Of a stretch of DNA of 64,000 nt, positions 34,117 through 43,390 are shown piece by piece. Positions within the stretch are counted from its first letter, which is position 1. Each line of letters opens with the position of its first letter. This stretch comes from Bacillus massiliglaciei (GTDB lineage: Bacteria; Bacillota; Bacilli; Bacillales; DSM-1321), in NCBI RefSeq assembly GCF_900098925.1, contig NZ_LT622360.1, positions 769,307 through 833,306 of the forward strand, in the 5' to 3' direction. A program made the translations under genes and the position numbers. The notes beneath the pieces are model-generated. The model was not told where the DNA came from. It saw only the letters and a list, made by a program, of their open reading frames with translations, and did no database searches.

Positions 34117-35259
34117 ATGGATTTTGAATTATCAAAAGAACAAAAGATGATTAAAGACATGGTCAGGGAGTTTGCAGAAAAGGAAATTAAACCGATTGCA
34201 ATTGAACTGGATGCAGAGTCCAAATTTGCAGAGGATGTTTTCAGAAAAATGGGAGATCTGGGTTTGATGGGCATCCCTTTTCCTGAAGAGTACGGAGGTT
34301 CTGGCGGTGATACCGTCAGTTATGCCATTGCAGTAGAGGAAATAGGCAAAGCATGCGGGGGAACAGGGTTGAGCTACGCGGCAAACGTTTCCCTTGGAGC
34401 CAGTCCGATTTTTTATTTTGGAACTGAAAAGCAGAAACAAAAATATCTTATTCCATTGGCAAAAGGAGAAACACTGGCTTCCTTTGGACTTACTGAACCG
34501 AATGCCGGTTCCGACGCAGGAGGCACAAGAACGAAGGCAGTCCTTGAAAATAATGAATATGTAATAAATGGAGAGAAAACCTGGATTACGAATGCAAGCT
34601 ATGCAAGGACAATAACGGTAACAGCTGTTTCCGGGCAGGACAGCAAAGGGAAAAATATTATATCAGCCTTTATTGTTCCGACAGATACTCCGGGATTAAC
34701 GATTAACAGCAATTATGAAAAAATGGGTGTCAGAGCATCCAATACATGTGAAATCATTCTTGATAATGTAAGAGTGCCGGCTGAAAATCTGCTTGGCGAT
34801 GCCAAAGGCGGATTTAAGCAGTTTTTGTTTACTCTTGATGGCGGAAGGATATCGATAGCGGCTCTGGCCGTCGGAATAGCCCAAGCGGCCTTCGAAAGGG
34901 CTTTGGCCTTTGCGAAAGAGAGGGTTCAATTTGGCAAAACGATATCTAATTTCCAGGCGATTCAGTTCAAGTTAGCGGATATGGCAATGGAAATCGAATT
35001 GGCCCGTAATATGGTCTATAAGGCGGCCTGGCTGAAGGATCAAAAGAAACCGTTTACAAAAGAAGCTGCTTATGCAAAGCTTTATGCCAGTGAAACATCG
35101 TTTCGTGCAGCCAATCAGGCGATTCAGATTCATGGCGGTTCAGGATATATGAGGGAGTATGAAGTGGAGCGCTATTTGCGGGATGCAAAACTTCTGGAGA
35201 TAGGTGAAGGTACTTCAGAGATTCAGAGAATGGTTATCGCCAGGCAGATTGGCTGTTAA
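34117..35259 (+). CDS. yngJ: Acyl-CoA dehydrogenase (YngJ-like)
   Basis: A 380-residue FAD enzyme oxidising acyl-CoA to enoyl-CoA. Domains: N-terminal helices, the beta domain with FGLTEPNAGSDAGGT and WITNASYA, and C-terminal helices with QIHGGSGYMREYEVERYLRDAK and EGTSEIQRMVIARQI. The glutamate in YEVERYLRD is at the canonical catalytic position, unlike isovaleryl-CoA dehydrogenases, which carry Gly there. Operon context suggests isovaleryl-CoA, but the substrate is uncertain. AAAGGAGGGCATTT precedes the start. Confidence 0.93.
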   Translation: MDFELSKEQKMIKDMVREFAEKEIKPIAIELDAESKFAEDVFRKMGDLGLMGIPFPEEYGGSGGDTVSYAIAVEEIGKACGGTGLSYAANVSLGASPIFYFGTEKQKQKYLIPLAKGETLASFGLTEPNAGSDAGGTRTKAVLENNEYVINGEKTWITNASYARTITVTAVSGQDSKGKNIISAFIVPTDTPGLTINSNYEKMGVRASNTCEIILDNVRVPAENLLGDAKGGFKQFLFTLDGGRISIAALAVGIAQAAFERALAFAKERVQFGKTISNFQAIQFKLADMAMEIELARNMVYKAAWLKDQKKPFTKEAAYAKLYASETSFRAANQAIQIHGGSGYMREYEVERYLRDAKLLEIGEGTSEIQRMVIARQIGC

Positions 35260-35323
35260 AGGAACGACCGGCAGCTAGGTATGACAGAAAGATTCCTCAT
35301 TTTTGAAATAAAGGAGTGTTTCA

Positions 35324-36970
35324 ATGTCTGAATTGTTGCATGTTACAGTCGGTCAGCTGCTAAAAGATACAGCGCAAAAATATCCAGAAAATGAAGCGGT
35401 TGTTTATCATGACCTCGATCTGCGCTATACGTACCAGGAATTCGAGAATGTATGCCGTCAGGCGGCGAAGGGGTTTATGTCCCTCGATATCCAAAAAGGT
35501 GATCACATTGCCATCTGGGCAACAAATAGACCTGAATGGCTAATCACTCAGTTTTCAACGGCTAAGATGGGCGGCATATTGGTGACGGTCAATACAAACT
35601 ATCAAAAGACAGAATTGGAATATTTGATGAGACAGTCGGATTCTTCTACTTTAATTTTAATTGATGGCTATAAGGATCACTCCTATATTGATACTTTATA
35701 TGAAATCGTCCCAGAACTTGCTGATGCCATACCGGGACAATTAAGATCCGAGAAGATGCCGAAGCTCCGGAATGTGATTGTATTGGGAGAAAAGCGTTAT
35801 CCTGGTACTTTTTCCTGGCGGGATCTTATACAGGGAGGGAATTCCGTTTCCGAAGATGCACTGGATATTAGGATTTCAAGCTTGGATTATCATGATGTGA
35901 TTAACATGCAATATACATCTGGGACGACTGGATTCCCTAAAGGGGTCATGCTCACGCATTCGAATCTTGTGAATAACGGCTTGAATGTAGCCGCATGCAT
36001 GAACCTGACCGAATCGGACCGGCTCTGCATACCTGTGCCCTTCTTTCATTGCTTTGGGTGCGTGCTTGGTACAATGGCGTCCGTTTCTGTCGGAGCTGCC
36101 ATGGTCCCGCTTGTTGAATTCAATCCAAAGGATGTTTTAAGAGTAGTAGAGTCAGAGAAATGCACAGCCTTGCATGGCGTTCCTACCATGTTTATCTCTG
36201 AACTCAATCTTCCGGATTTTGATTCATATGATTTACGTTCACTTCGGACAGGAATTATGGCCGGTTCGAATTGCCCGATTGAAGTCATGCGGAATGTAAT
36301 GGGGAAAATGGGAGCTTCAGAAATTACAATCACATACGGACAAACAGAATCATCCCCTGGAATTACGATGACAAGAGCAGAGGATCCAATTGAACTGAAA
36401 GTTTCTTCCGTTGGCAGGGCTTTGCCGAATGTCGAAGTAAAAATCATCAATCCGCAGACAGGCAGAGAAGTTCCAACAGGGATCCAGGGGGAATTATGCA
36501 CACGGGGCTATCATGTTATGGCCGGATATTATAAAAACCCAGAAGCGACAAAAGAAGCCATTGATGGAGAGGGATGGCTTCATACCGGAGATTTGGCTGA
36601 AATGGATGAAAAGGGGTACTGCAAAATTACCGGCCGGCTCAAGGACATGATCATCAGAGGCGGTGAGAATATTTATCCGCGGGAAATAGAGGAATTCCTG
36701 TACGGACATCCTGCCGTAATCGATGTTCAGGTTATAGGCGTTCCGGATGAGAAATATGGAGAAGAAGTCATGGCCTGGGTCATCTTGAAAGATGGCGAAA
36801 CCATTACAGACCAGGAATTAAAGGAATATTGCAAAGGGAAGATTTCTCGGCACAAGATTCCGAGATACATTCAGTTTACTGAATCTTTTCCGATGACGGC
36901 TTCGGGGAAAATTCAAAAATTTAAACTGAGGGAGCAATCAATTGGTATATTGCCAGAATCCACACGTTAG
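35324..36970 (+). CDS. yngI: Acyl-CoA synthetase, AMP-forming (YngI-like)
   Basis: A 548-residue ANL-superfamily ligase that activates a carboxylic acid with ATP and CoA. The phosphate loop YTSGTTGFPKG is near residues 204-214; other motifs are GYYKNPEAT, WLHTGDLAEMDEKGY and the C-terminal SGKIQKF lysine. In related operons it is called acetoacetyl-CoA or medium-chain synthetase; the substrate cannot be read here. AAAGGAGTG precedes the start. Its end overlaps the untranslated lead of yngH. Confidence 0.92.
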   Translation: MSELLHVTVGQLLKDTAQKYPENEAVVYHDLDLRYTYQEFENVCRQAAKGFMSLDIQKGDHIAIWATNRPEWLITQFSTAKMGGILVTVNTNYQKTELEYLMRQSDSSTLILIDGYKDHSYIDTLYEIVPELADAIPGQLRSEKMPKLRNVIVLGEKRYPGTFSWRDLIQGGNSVSEDALDIRISSLDYHDVINMQYTSGTTGFPKGVMLTHSNLVNNGLNVAACMNLTESDRLCIPVPFFHCFGCVLGTMASVSVGAAMVPLVEFNPKDVLRVVESEKCTALHGVPTMFISELNLPDFDSYDLRSLRTGIMAGSNCPIEVMRNVMGKMGASEITITYGQTESSPGITMTRAEDPIELKVSSVGRALPNVEVKIINPQTGREVPTGIQGELCTRGYHVMAGYYKNPEATKEAIDGEGWLHTGDLAEMDEKGYCKITGRLKDMIIRGGENIYPREIEEFLYGHPAVIDVQVIGVPDEKYGEEVMAWVILKDGETITDQELKEYCKGKISRHKIPRYIQFTESFPMTASGKIQKFKLREQSIGILPESTR

Positions 36971-36980
36971 GAGGAATCAT

Positions 36981-38330
36981 ATGTTCAACAAAATCCTGAT
37001 CTCTAATCGAGGCGAAATTGCCAGACGAATTATCCGTACGTGCAAAAGGCTCGGGATTAAAACGGTTGCTGTTTTTTCAGAGGCAGATAAAGATTCTCCT
37101 TTTGTTTCAGAAGCTGATGAAGCCTATCTTTTAGGCGGGCCGCGTGTTCAGGAAAGTTATTTGAATGCCGGAAAAATCATAGAAATTGCGAAAAAGAGCG
37201 GGGCAGATGCTGTGCATCCTGGATATGGTTTTTTAAGTGAAAATGCAGAATTTGCCCAGAACTGTCAGACTGCCGGTTTAGTTTTCATAGGGCCTGACTC
37301 AAAAGTGATTCAGAAAATGGGCGATAAAGTAGAAGCGAGAATAACTATGGAGAAAGCTGGTATCCCTCTTGTTCCCGGGCTTTCAAGATCGCTAAGGGAT
37401 ATCGACGATGCAGCTTCGGCCGCAAAGGAAATCGGTTATCCAGTGATGCTGAAGGCCTCTGCCGGCGGCGGCGGAATCGGAATGCAGGCCCTCCATAACG
37501 AACAAGAACTGTTGAAGGCTTATGAGGGGATCCAAAAACGTGCTCAGCAGTTTTTTGGTGACGGCAATTTGTTTATTGAAAAATTGATTGAAAAGCCAAG
37601 ACATATTGAGATACAGGTTCTAGCCGATCAGTATGGGAATGCCGTTTATTTATGGGAAAGAGAATGCTCTGTACAGAGACGCAATCAGAAAGTAATTGAA
37701 GAAGCGCCATCCTTCTTTTTAAAGAATGAAACGAGAGAGAAAATGGGGCAGGCAGCATTGGCAGCGGTCAAGTCCATCGGCTATTTCAATGCCGGTACGA
37801 TCGAATTTCTTGTTGATGCCCATCAGAACTTTTACTTCTTGGAAATGAATACAAGGCTTCAGGTGGAGCATCCGGTAACGGAACAAATAACAGGCCTTGA
37901 TCTAGTAGAACAGCAAATCCTTGTGGCAGGGGGGCATCATCTTTCATTTACACAATCAGAAATTCTGCACAGCGGGCATGCGATTGAAGTCAGAATTTAT
38001 GCGGAAGATCCGAAAACCTTTTATCCGGCTCCGGGAACTATCACCTCTCTGTCAGTACCTGAGGGTGAAGGAATCCGGCATGAATTGGCTGTAACAGGGA
38101 ACTCTGCAGTTTCTCATTTTTATGATCCAATGATTGCTAAAATGATTGTTTCTGCAAAAACAAGGGATGCAGCAATAGAGAAGCTGGTTTCTGCTTTAGA
38201 TAATTATAAGGTAGAAGGAATTAAAACGAATATCCCTTTATTGAAAGAAGCGGTCAGTCACGAAGCTTTTAAAAGAGGTGATACCACAACAGATTTTATT
38301 GCGAAAAACATTCAAAAGATGGGCGTATAA
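36981..38330 (+). CDS. yngH: Biotin carboxylase subunit (YngH-like, methylcrotonyl-CoA carboxylase type)
   Basis: A 449-residue ATP-grasp biotin carboxylase. It begins FNKILISNRGEIARRIIRTCK, has KASAGGGGIGMQ (ATP loop), ECSVQRRNQKVIEEAPS, and EMNTRLQVEHPVTE near the active site. The ATG at 36981 is used because AGGAGGAATCAT precedes it; the longer frame from 36942 lies inside yngI. It works with the separate biotin carrier (38373) and the carboxyltransferase (40330). Confidence 0.94.
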   Translation: MFNKILISNRGEIARRIIRTCKRLGIKTVAVFSEADKDSPFVSEADEAYLLGGPRVQESYLNAGKIIEIAKKSGADAVHPGYGFLSENAEFAQNCQTAGLVFIGPDSKVIQKMGDKVEARITMEKAGIPLVPGLSRSLRDIDDAASAAKEIGYPVMLKASAGGGGIGMQALHNEQELLKAYEGIQKRAQQFFGDGNLFIEKLIEKPRHIEIQVLADQYGNAVYLWERECSVQRRNQKVIEEAPSFFLKNETREKMGQAALAAVKSIGYFNAGTIEFLVDAHQNFYFLEMNTRLQVEHPVTEQITGLDLVEQQILVAGGHHLSFTQSEILHSGHAIEVRIYAEDPKTFYPAPGTITSLSVPEGEGIRHELAVTGNSAVSHFYDPMIAKMIVSAKTRDAAIEKLVSALDNYKVEGIKTNIPLLKEAVSHEAFKRGDTTTDFIAKNIQKMGV

Positions 38331-38372
38331 TCATGGACAGCAGCAGTCTAATTTAACATACAGGAGGAATGA

Positions 38373-38591
38373 ATGATGAGTGAAATAAAAGCGAGTATGG
38401 CCGGAAGTGTGTGGAAAATTACAGCGGAAACGGGGCAAAAAGTGGAAGAAGGGCAGGAAGTGATAATTTTGGAGTCCATGAAAATGGAAATTCCGATTGC
38501 GGCTGAAGAAGCGGGCGTGATTAAAGAATTTAAAGTGAGTGAAGGAGATTTTGTCAATGAAGGAGATATATTAGCAGTCTTGGAAAAATAG
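38373..38591 (+). CDS. yngHB: Biotin carrier protein (YngHB-like)
   Basis: A 72-residue single biotinyl domain. Lys37 in the motif ESMKMEI is the biotin attachment site. Carrier and carboxylase are separate proteins here, as in B. subtilis, whereas many bacteria fuse them. ACAGGAGGAATG precedes the start; the second Met codon is an equally likely start. It links yngH with yngE in the carboxylase complex. Confidence 0.93.
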   Translation: MMSEIKASMAGSVWKITAETGQKVEEGQEVIILESMKMEIPIAAEEAGVIKEFKVSEGDFVNEGDILAVLEK

Positions 38592-38605
38592 ATGGAGGCG
38601 ATTCG

Positions 38606-39514
38606 ATGAAATGGCCCGATAAGGTATTAATCAAGGAAGTAGGTCCCCGTGACGGTCTGCAAAATGAAAAAAATATTCTTCCTACTGACCGAAAAGTAGA
38701 TTGGATCGACCTGCTTTCTGAAACTGGACTTTCGTATATTGAAGTGACGTCTTTCGTGAATCCCAAATGGATTCCGCAGTTAAGTGATGCTAAGAAGGTG
38801 GCTAAAGATATCAAAAGAAATCCATCAGTTGTGTACGGAGCATTGGTTCCAAATCAGCGCGGGTTAGAAGATGCACTTGAGGCTGAGATGGATGAAATAT
38901 CTGTATTCATGTCCGCAAGTGAGACTCATAACTTAAAAAATATCAATAAAACAATCAAAGAAACATTTCCGGTGCTAAAACATGTAATACAAGACGCTGG
39001 TATTCATAATAAAAGCGTCCGCGGTTATGTTTCTACTGTATTTGGCTGTCCCTATGAGGGAATGGTTAAGCCGGATGATGTGTTTTGGATCTGTGATCAG
39101 CTGTTCGAATTTGGAATTGATGAATTATCGCTTGGAGATACCATTGGAGTTGCTTCACCTAAGCAGGTAGATGAATTTTTAACTCTCGCTGCAAAAAGAT
39201 ACAGCAAATCAAAACTTGCCCTTCACTTTCATGACACGAGAGGCATGGCCTTGTCCAATATTTTGATTGCTCTTGATCATGGGATTACAACTTTCGACTC
39301 GTCTTTAGGCGGTCTAGGCGGCTGTCCCTATGCACCGGGGGCAAGCGGAAATGTTGCAACCGATGACCTCATACACATGTTACACAATATGGGGGTTGAA
39401 ACGGGCGTAAAGGCTCAGAAAATAGCACAGGCGGGTAAATATTTGCAAGAAGCTCTGAATAAGCAACTGGAAAGTCACCAAATGGCTATCTATAATTCAC
39501 AAATCAAACAGTAG
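38606..39514 (+). CDS. yngG: Hydroxymethylglutaryl-CoA lyase (YngG-like)
   Basis: A 302-residue TIM-barrel enzyme that splits HMG-CoA into acetyl-CoA and acetoacetate, the last step of leucine degradation. Metal and active-site elements are KEVGPRDGLQNE (residues 8-19), FHDTRGMAL, and the signature GLGGCPYAPGASGNVATDD with the catalytic Cys. It lies 14 bases after the biotin carrier gene. Confidence 0.95.
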   Translation: MKWPDKVLIKEVGPRDGLQNEKNILPTDRKVDWIDLLSETGLSYIEVTSFVNPKWIPQLSDAKKVAKDIKRNPSVVYGALVPNQRGLEDALEAEMDEISVFMSASETHNLKNINKTIKETFPVLKHVIQDAGIHNKSVRGYVSTVFGCPYEGMVKPDDVFWICDQLFEFGIDELSLGDTIGVASPKQVDEFLTLAAKRYSKSKLALHFHDTRGMALSNILIALDHGITTFDSSLGGLGGCPYAPGASGNVATDDLIHMLHNMGVETGVKAQKIAQAGKYLQEALNKQLESHQMAIYNSQIKQ

Positions 39515-39523
39515 GAGGAGACC

Positions 39524-40306
39524 ATGGAAGATCTTGTTGAAGTGAAGATGCTTGAAGAAGGAATTGCCCTTCTTACTTTAAACCGGCCAAGTGCAGCCAA
39601 TGCTTTATCAAGAGAACTTCTTCATGCCTTATCCAGATCTTTAGAAAAAATCAGCGAGGATCACAGTCTGCGTACTGTAATTTTGACCGGTGCCGGCACT
39701 AAAGCTTTTTGTGCCGGAGCTGATTTAAAGGAGAGGGCCGGCATGAATGAAACGGACACCGTTAAAACAGTTGCCCTAATTGGCAAAACGATTAGTGCGC
39801 TTGAAGAACTCCCTGTACCGGTCATTGCTGCTATAAATGGTGCGGCATTTGGAGGAGGGCTTGAACTGGCCTTAGCATGTGATATTCGTTTGGCTTCTGA
39901 AACAGCCAAGTTGGGACTTACCGAAACATCATTGGGGATTATTCCAGGAGCAGGAGGAACCCAAAGACTGCCTAGAATCGCCGGTGTGGCGGTTGCTAAA
40001 GAATTGATATATACAGCAAGAAAACTGGATGCACGAACGGCTCAGGAATTAAAGATTGTCAGCGGAGTCTTTTCACCGGAACAGCTTCTCCCGGAAGCCA
40101 AACAACTCGCAAGGGAAATGTCCCGGAATGCTCCTCTCGCTTTACGGGCGGCCAAATCGGCCATTAATGAAGGAGTGGATCTCCCCCTTGATCAGGGTCT
40201 GGAAGCAGAAAAAAGATGGTACCAGACGACGATTTCTTCCAATGACCGACTGGAGGGTCTGAAGGCCTTCAAGGAAAAACGGAAGCCAATGTTTACCGGA
40301 AACTAA
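39524..40306 (+). CDS. yngF: Enoyl-CoA hydratase/isomerase (YngF-like, methylglutaconyl-CoA hydratase)
   Basis: A 260-residue crotonase-fold protein: LNRPSAANALS, AFCAGADLKER (oxyanion hole), NGAAFGGGLELALACDIRLAS and TSLGIIPGAGGTQRL with both catalytic acids of hydratases present (Glu in GGGLELA, Glu in LTETSLG). Placement between HMG-CoA lyase and the carboxylase points to 3-methylglutaconyl-CoA hydratase. It starts 9 bases after yngG. Confidence 0.92.
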   Translation: MEDLVEVKMLEEGIALLTLNRPSAANALSRELLHALSRSLEKISEDHSLRTVILTGAGTKAFCAGADLKERAGMNETDTVKTVALIGKTISALEELPVPVIAAINGAAFGGGLELALACDIRLASETAKLGLTETSLGIIPGAGGTQRLPRIAGVAVAKELIYTARKLDARTAQELKIVSGVFSPEQLLPEAKQLAREMSRNAPLALRAAKSAINEGVDLPLDQGLEAEKRWYQTTISSNDRLEGLKAFKEKRKPMFTGN

Positions 40307-40329
40307 AAAAATGGAAAGGGGATGAAAAG

Positions 40330-41862
40330 ATGACATATACAAAGGAAAAGCTCAATGAAACGGTAGACCTTATCAAAAAAGGGGGGGCGGCAAAGTACCA
40401 CGAAAAAAACGCTAAAGCAGGAAAGATGTTTGTACGTGACAGACTCCGTCTTTTGTTCGATGAGGAACTCGATATTGAAGATGCCTTCTTTGCCAATTGT
40501 TTAGTAGAGGGTCTTCCGGCAGACGGCGTTGTAACAGGCATTGGCAAAATAAATGGACAAAAAGTTTGTGTGATGGCGAATGATTCAACAGTCAAAGCGG
40601 GCTCATGGGGAGCTAGGACGGTTGAGAAAATAATTCGCATTCAGGAAACCGCGGATAAGCTGAAACTTCCTCTCTTATATTTAGTGGACTCAGCCGGAGC
40701 GCGCATCACCGACCAAGTCGAAATGTTCCCAGGAAGGCGGGGGGCCGGAAGAATTTTTTATAATCAGGTGAAACTGTCTGGGAAAGTTCCGCAAATCTGC
40801 CTGCTATTTGGACCTTCAGCAGCCGGAGGAGCATACATACCGGCCTTTTGCGATATTGTAGTCATGGTTGAAGGCAATGCTTCTATGTATCTGGGTTCCC
40901 CGCGTATGGCTGAAATGGTCATCGGCGAAAAGGTTTCAGAGGAAGAAATGGGCGGTGCAAAAATGCATTGTTCTGTATCAGGGTGCGGGGATGTGATGGT
41001 ATCTTCTGAAACGGAAGCAATCCAGTTTGTCCGTGAGTATTTAACATACTTTCCAGCCAATTTTGAAGAGAAGCCGAAGAAATACGAAGGAAAAGCTCCG
41101 GCAGTTTTTGAAAAAAGCATCGATGAAATTATTCCGGCAAATCAGAATGCTCCTTTTAATATGATCGATCTTATTGAAAGACTGACCGATGAAGGCACCT
41201 TTCTGGAAATAAAAAAACTCTTTGCAAAAGAGTTAATTACCGGGCTCGCCCGGATGGATGGCCGAACAATGGGTATCATAGCCAATCAGCCCCGGGTAAA
41301 AGGGGGCGTTCTATTCCATGACTCTGCAGATAAAGCGGCAAAATTTATTAATTTATGTGATGCTTTTCATATCCCGCTTCTTTTTCTTGCGGATATTCCG
41401 GGTTTCATGATCGGCACAAAAGTAGAACAGGCGGGAATTATCCGCCATGGAGCTAAGATGATATCTGCCATGAGTGAGGCGACTGTTCCTAAGATTTCGG
41501 TGATTGTCCGCAAAGCTTACGGTGCCGGATTATATGCGATGGCAGGTCCAGCCTTTGAACCGGATTGCTGCCTGGCCTTGCCTACCGCTTCAATCGCTGT
41601 TATGGGACCGGAAGCAGCCGTGAATGCTGTTTATGCAAATAAAATAAATGCTCTTGAACCTTCAGAACGACAGGCTTTTATTGAACAAAAAAGAGAAGAA
41701 TATAATCAGGATATTGATATTTATAGACTTGCTTCCGAAATGATAGTAGATGCTATTGTACAGCCGAATGATCTCCGCCATGAATTAATAAAACGATTTG
41801 ATGCATATGAAAGCAAGCAAGTGAATTTCACTGACCGAAAACATGGAGTATACCCAGTCTGA
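40330..41862 (+). CDS. yngE: Acyl-CoA carboxylase carboxyltransferase subunit (YngE-like)
   Basis: A 510-residue biotin-dependent carboxyltransferase. The N-half has VDSAGARITDQVEMFPGRRGAGRIF and GPSAAGGAYIPAFCDIV; the C-half has FLADIPGFMIGTKVEQAGIIRHGAKM and RKAYGAGLYAM. These are features of methylcrotonyl/propionyl-CoA carboxylase beta chains; operon context favours methylcrotonyl-CoA. GGAAAGGGGATG precedes the start. Last gene of the operon. Confidence 0.94.
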   Translation: MTYTKEKLNETVDLIKKGGAAKYHEKNAKAGKMFVRDRLRLLFDEELDIEDAFFANCLVEGLPADGVVTGIGKINGQKVCVMANDSTVKAGSWGARTVEKIIRIQETADKLKLPLLYLVDSAGARITDQVEMFPGRRGAGRIFYNQVKLSGKVPQICLLFGPSAAGGAYIPAFCDIVVMVEGNASMYLGSPRMAEMVIGEKVSEEEMGGAKMHCSVSGCGDVMVSSETEAIQFVREYLTYFPANFEEKPKKYEGKAPAVFEKSIDEIIPANQNAPFNMIDLIERLTDEGTFLEIKKLFAKELITGLARMDGRTMGIIANQPRVKGGVLFHDSADKAAKFINLCDAFHIPLLFLADIPGFMIGTKVEQAGIIRHGAKMISAMSEATVPKISVIVRKAYGAGLYAMAGPAFEPDCCLALPTASIAVMGPEAAVNAVYANKINALEPSERQAFIEQKREEYNQDIDIYRLASEMIVDAIVQPNDLRHELIKRFDAYESKQVNFTDRKHGVYPV

Positions 41863-41866
41863 ATTC

Positions 41867-41896
41867 AAGCGTCCTGATTGATTCGGGGCGCTTTTT
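41867..41896 (+). terminator. Terminator after yngE
   Basis: AAGCG(T)CC...GG(G)GCGCTTTTT, imperfect stem with a T tail. Confidence 0.65.
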
Positions 41897-41910
41897 CTTT
41901 ATGGAAATGT

Positions 41911-41939
41911 TTGCAATTTATCTATATTTTATGTATGAT
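41911..41939 (+). promoter_or_regulatory. Sigma-A promoter of the NAD salvage operon
   Basis: -35 TTGCAA (41911-41916), a 17-base spacer and -10 TATGAT (41934-41939); the operator lies directly downstream. Confidence 0.65.
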
Positions 41940-41944
41940 AATTA

Positions 41945-41967
41945 GTAATTAAGCGTTTATTAATTAC
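41945..41967. promoter_or_regulatory. Candidate NrtR-type operator
   Basis: GTAATTAA-N7-TTAATTAC, a perfect inverted repeat at the expected transcription start, 33 bases before the nrtR-like gene. Extending it to 9-bp arms (AGTAATTAA) remains exact. Confidence 0.6.
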
Positions 41968-41999
41968 TTAGGTATAAGTCAGAAAGAGAGTGTAGCTAT

Positions 42000-42759
42000 G
42001 GGGAACGTCAAAAAAGTTTATAGGACGCCTGATGGATACACAGCTGACATAGCCGTATTTACCATCACGTCGACAAAAACGAACGAAAAAGCTCCGCCAT
42101 CCATGCATTTGAAAATCATGCTCATTAAAAGGGCCATGAAAAACAGGGAAGGAGAGCCCAATATTGAAGCGGGAAAATGGGCACTTCCAGGCGGGTTTGT
42201 CATGCCTAATGAAACAGCTGGAGCAGCCGCTGCCAGAGAGTTAAAGGAAGAAACGGGTGTATCCGGCTTTTTATTAAAGCATTTCGGGGTTTACGACCAG
42301 CCTGGGAGGGATCCAAGAGGCTGGATCATTACCAATGCTTTCTTTGCCATCGTCCAGGAGGAATTCCTTTATGAAAGAAAAGCCGATGATGATGCTGCTG
42401 AAGTTGAATTGTTCACACTGGAAGAATTAAGCGGACTGGAGCTTGCCTTTGACCATGATTCAATCATCCATGAAGCGATTGCCGTCTTAAAACAAGAAAT
42501 GAGCCGTTCAACGATTGCCAAACAATTTTTGCCTAAAGAATTCACACTCTCTGAATTACAGCGGGTTTTGCTTGCAGTTGGTCCTGATCCAAAAATCAGT
42601 GCCGATTCTTTATTTTTTTCAAAGGCCCCGCGCCTGCCTTTTTTAGAAAGAATCACAGATGAGAATGGTATGCCTAAAAAAACGAAAAGAAATTCTTTTC
42701 GGCCTTCCCAGCTGTATCGATTTAATCAAGAAGCCGTGAAGGATTCAATTTATTATTAA
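42000..42759 (+). CDS. Nudix protein with C-terminal winged helix (NrtR-like NAD regulator)
   Basis: About 252 residues. The N-terminal Nudix domain has an intact box GFVMPNETAGAAAARELKEETG (written GX5EX7REUXEEXG), so hydrolysis is possible. The C-terminal part (about 165-250) looks like the NrtR winged helix, with SELQRVLLAVGP, LPFLERITDENGMP and RPSQLYRFN. NrtR proteins sense ADP-ribose and repress NAD genes. It leads an operon with pncA, pncB and nadE and has an inverted repeat at its promoter. Coordinates: the ATG is at about 41998-42000 after AAAGAGAGTG. Confidence 0.85.
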
Positions 42760-42775
42760 GGAAAGGACTGAAATA

Positions 42776-43327
42776 ATGACAAATAAGGCCTTAATAAATA
42801 TTGATTATACGTTTGATTTTGTAGCGGATGAAGGGGCACTCACTTGCGGAAAACCCGGTCAGGAAATTGAGCAGAAGCTGACGGCAGTTACAGAACAGTT
42901 TATCGCTGATGGGGACTTTACGGTATTTGCGATCGATCTTCATGATGAAGGGGATCAATATCATCCGGAAACGAAGCTGTTCCCGCCGCATAATATTCGC
43001 GGTACAAAGGGCAGAGAGCTGTACGGGAAGCTAAAAGATGTCTATGAAACAAATAAAAATCTGCCAAATGTCCACTATATAGATAAAACCAGATATTCAG
43101 CCTTTGCCGGAACCGATCTGAATGTAAAACTGCGGGAAAGGGGAATTACAGATATCTACCTTGTTGGGGTCTGTACGGATATATGCATTTTGCATACCGC
43201 AGCGGACGCTTACAACCTTGGGTATAATCTATTTGTTTATGAAGAGGCAGTTGCTTCTTTTAATCAAGCAGGACATGAATGGGCTTTAGGACATTTTAAA
43301 GATGCACTTGGAGCAGCCGTCGTTTAA
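42776..43327 (+). CDS. pncA: Nicotinamidase/cysteine hydrolase
   Basis: A 183-residue isochorismatase-fold protein that converts nicotinamide to nicotinate. The catalytic Asp is in NIDYTFDFV (residue 9-10 region), the lysine in the central region (HYIDKTRYSAF) and the nucleophile Cys in VGVCTDICILHTA. GGAAAGGACTG precedes the start. The next gene uses its product, which supports the assignment. Confidence 0.92.
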   Translation: MTNKALINIDYTFDFVADEGALTCGKPGQEIEQKLTAVTEQFIADGDFTVFAIDLHDEGDQYHPETKLFPPHNIRGTKGRELYGKLKDVYETNKNLPNVHYIDKTRYSAFAGTDLNVKLRERGITDIYLVGVCTDICILHTAADAYNLGYNLFVYEEAVASFNQAGHEWALGHFKDALGAAVV

Positions 43328-43390
43328 TTATGAAGATAAAGATATAAAGAGAGAGGATGCCCTGCAGCCTTCTCTTGGGAGGAATATTTT

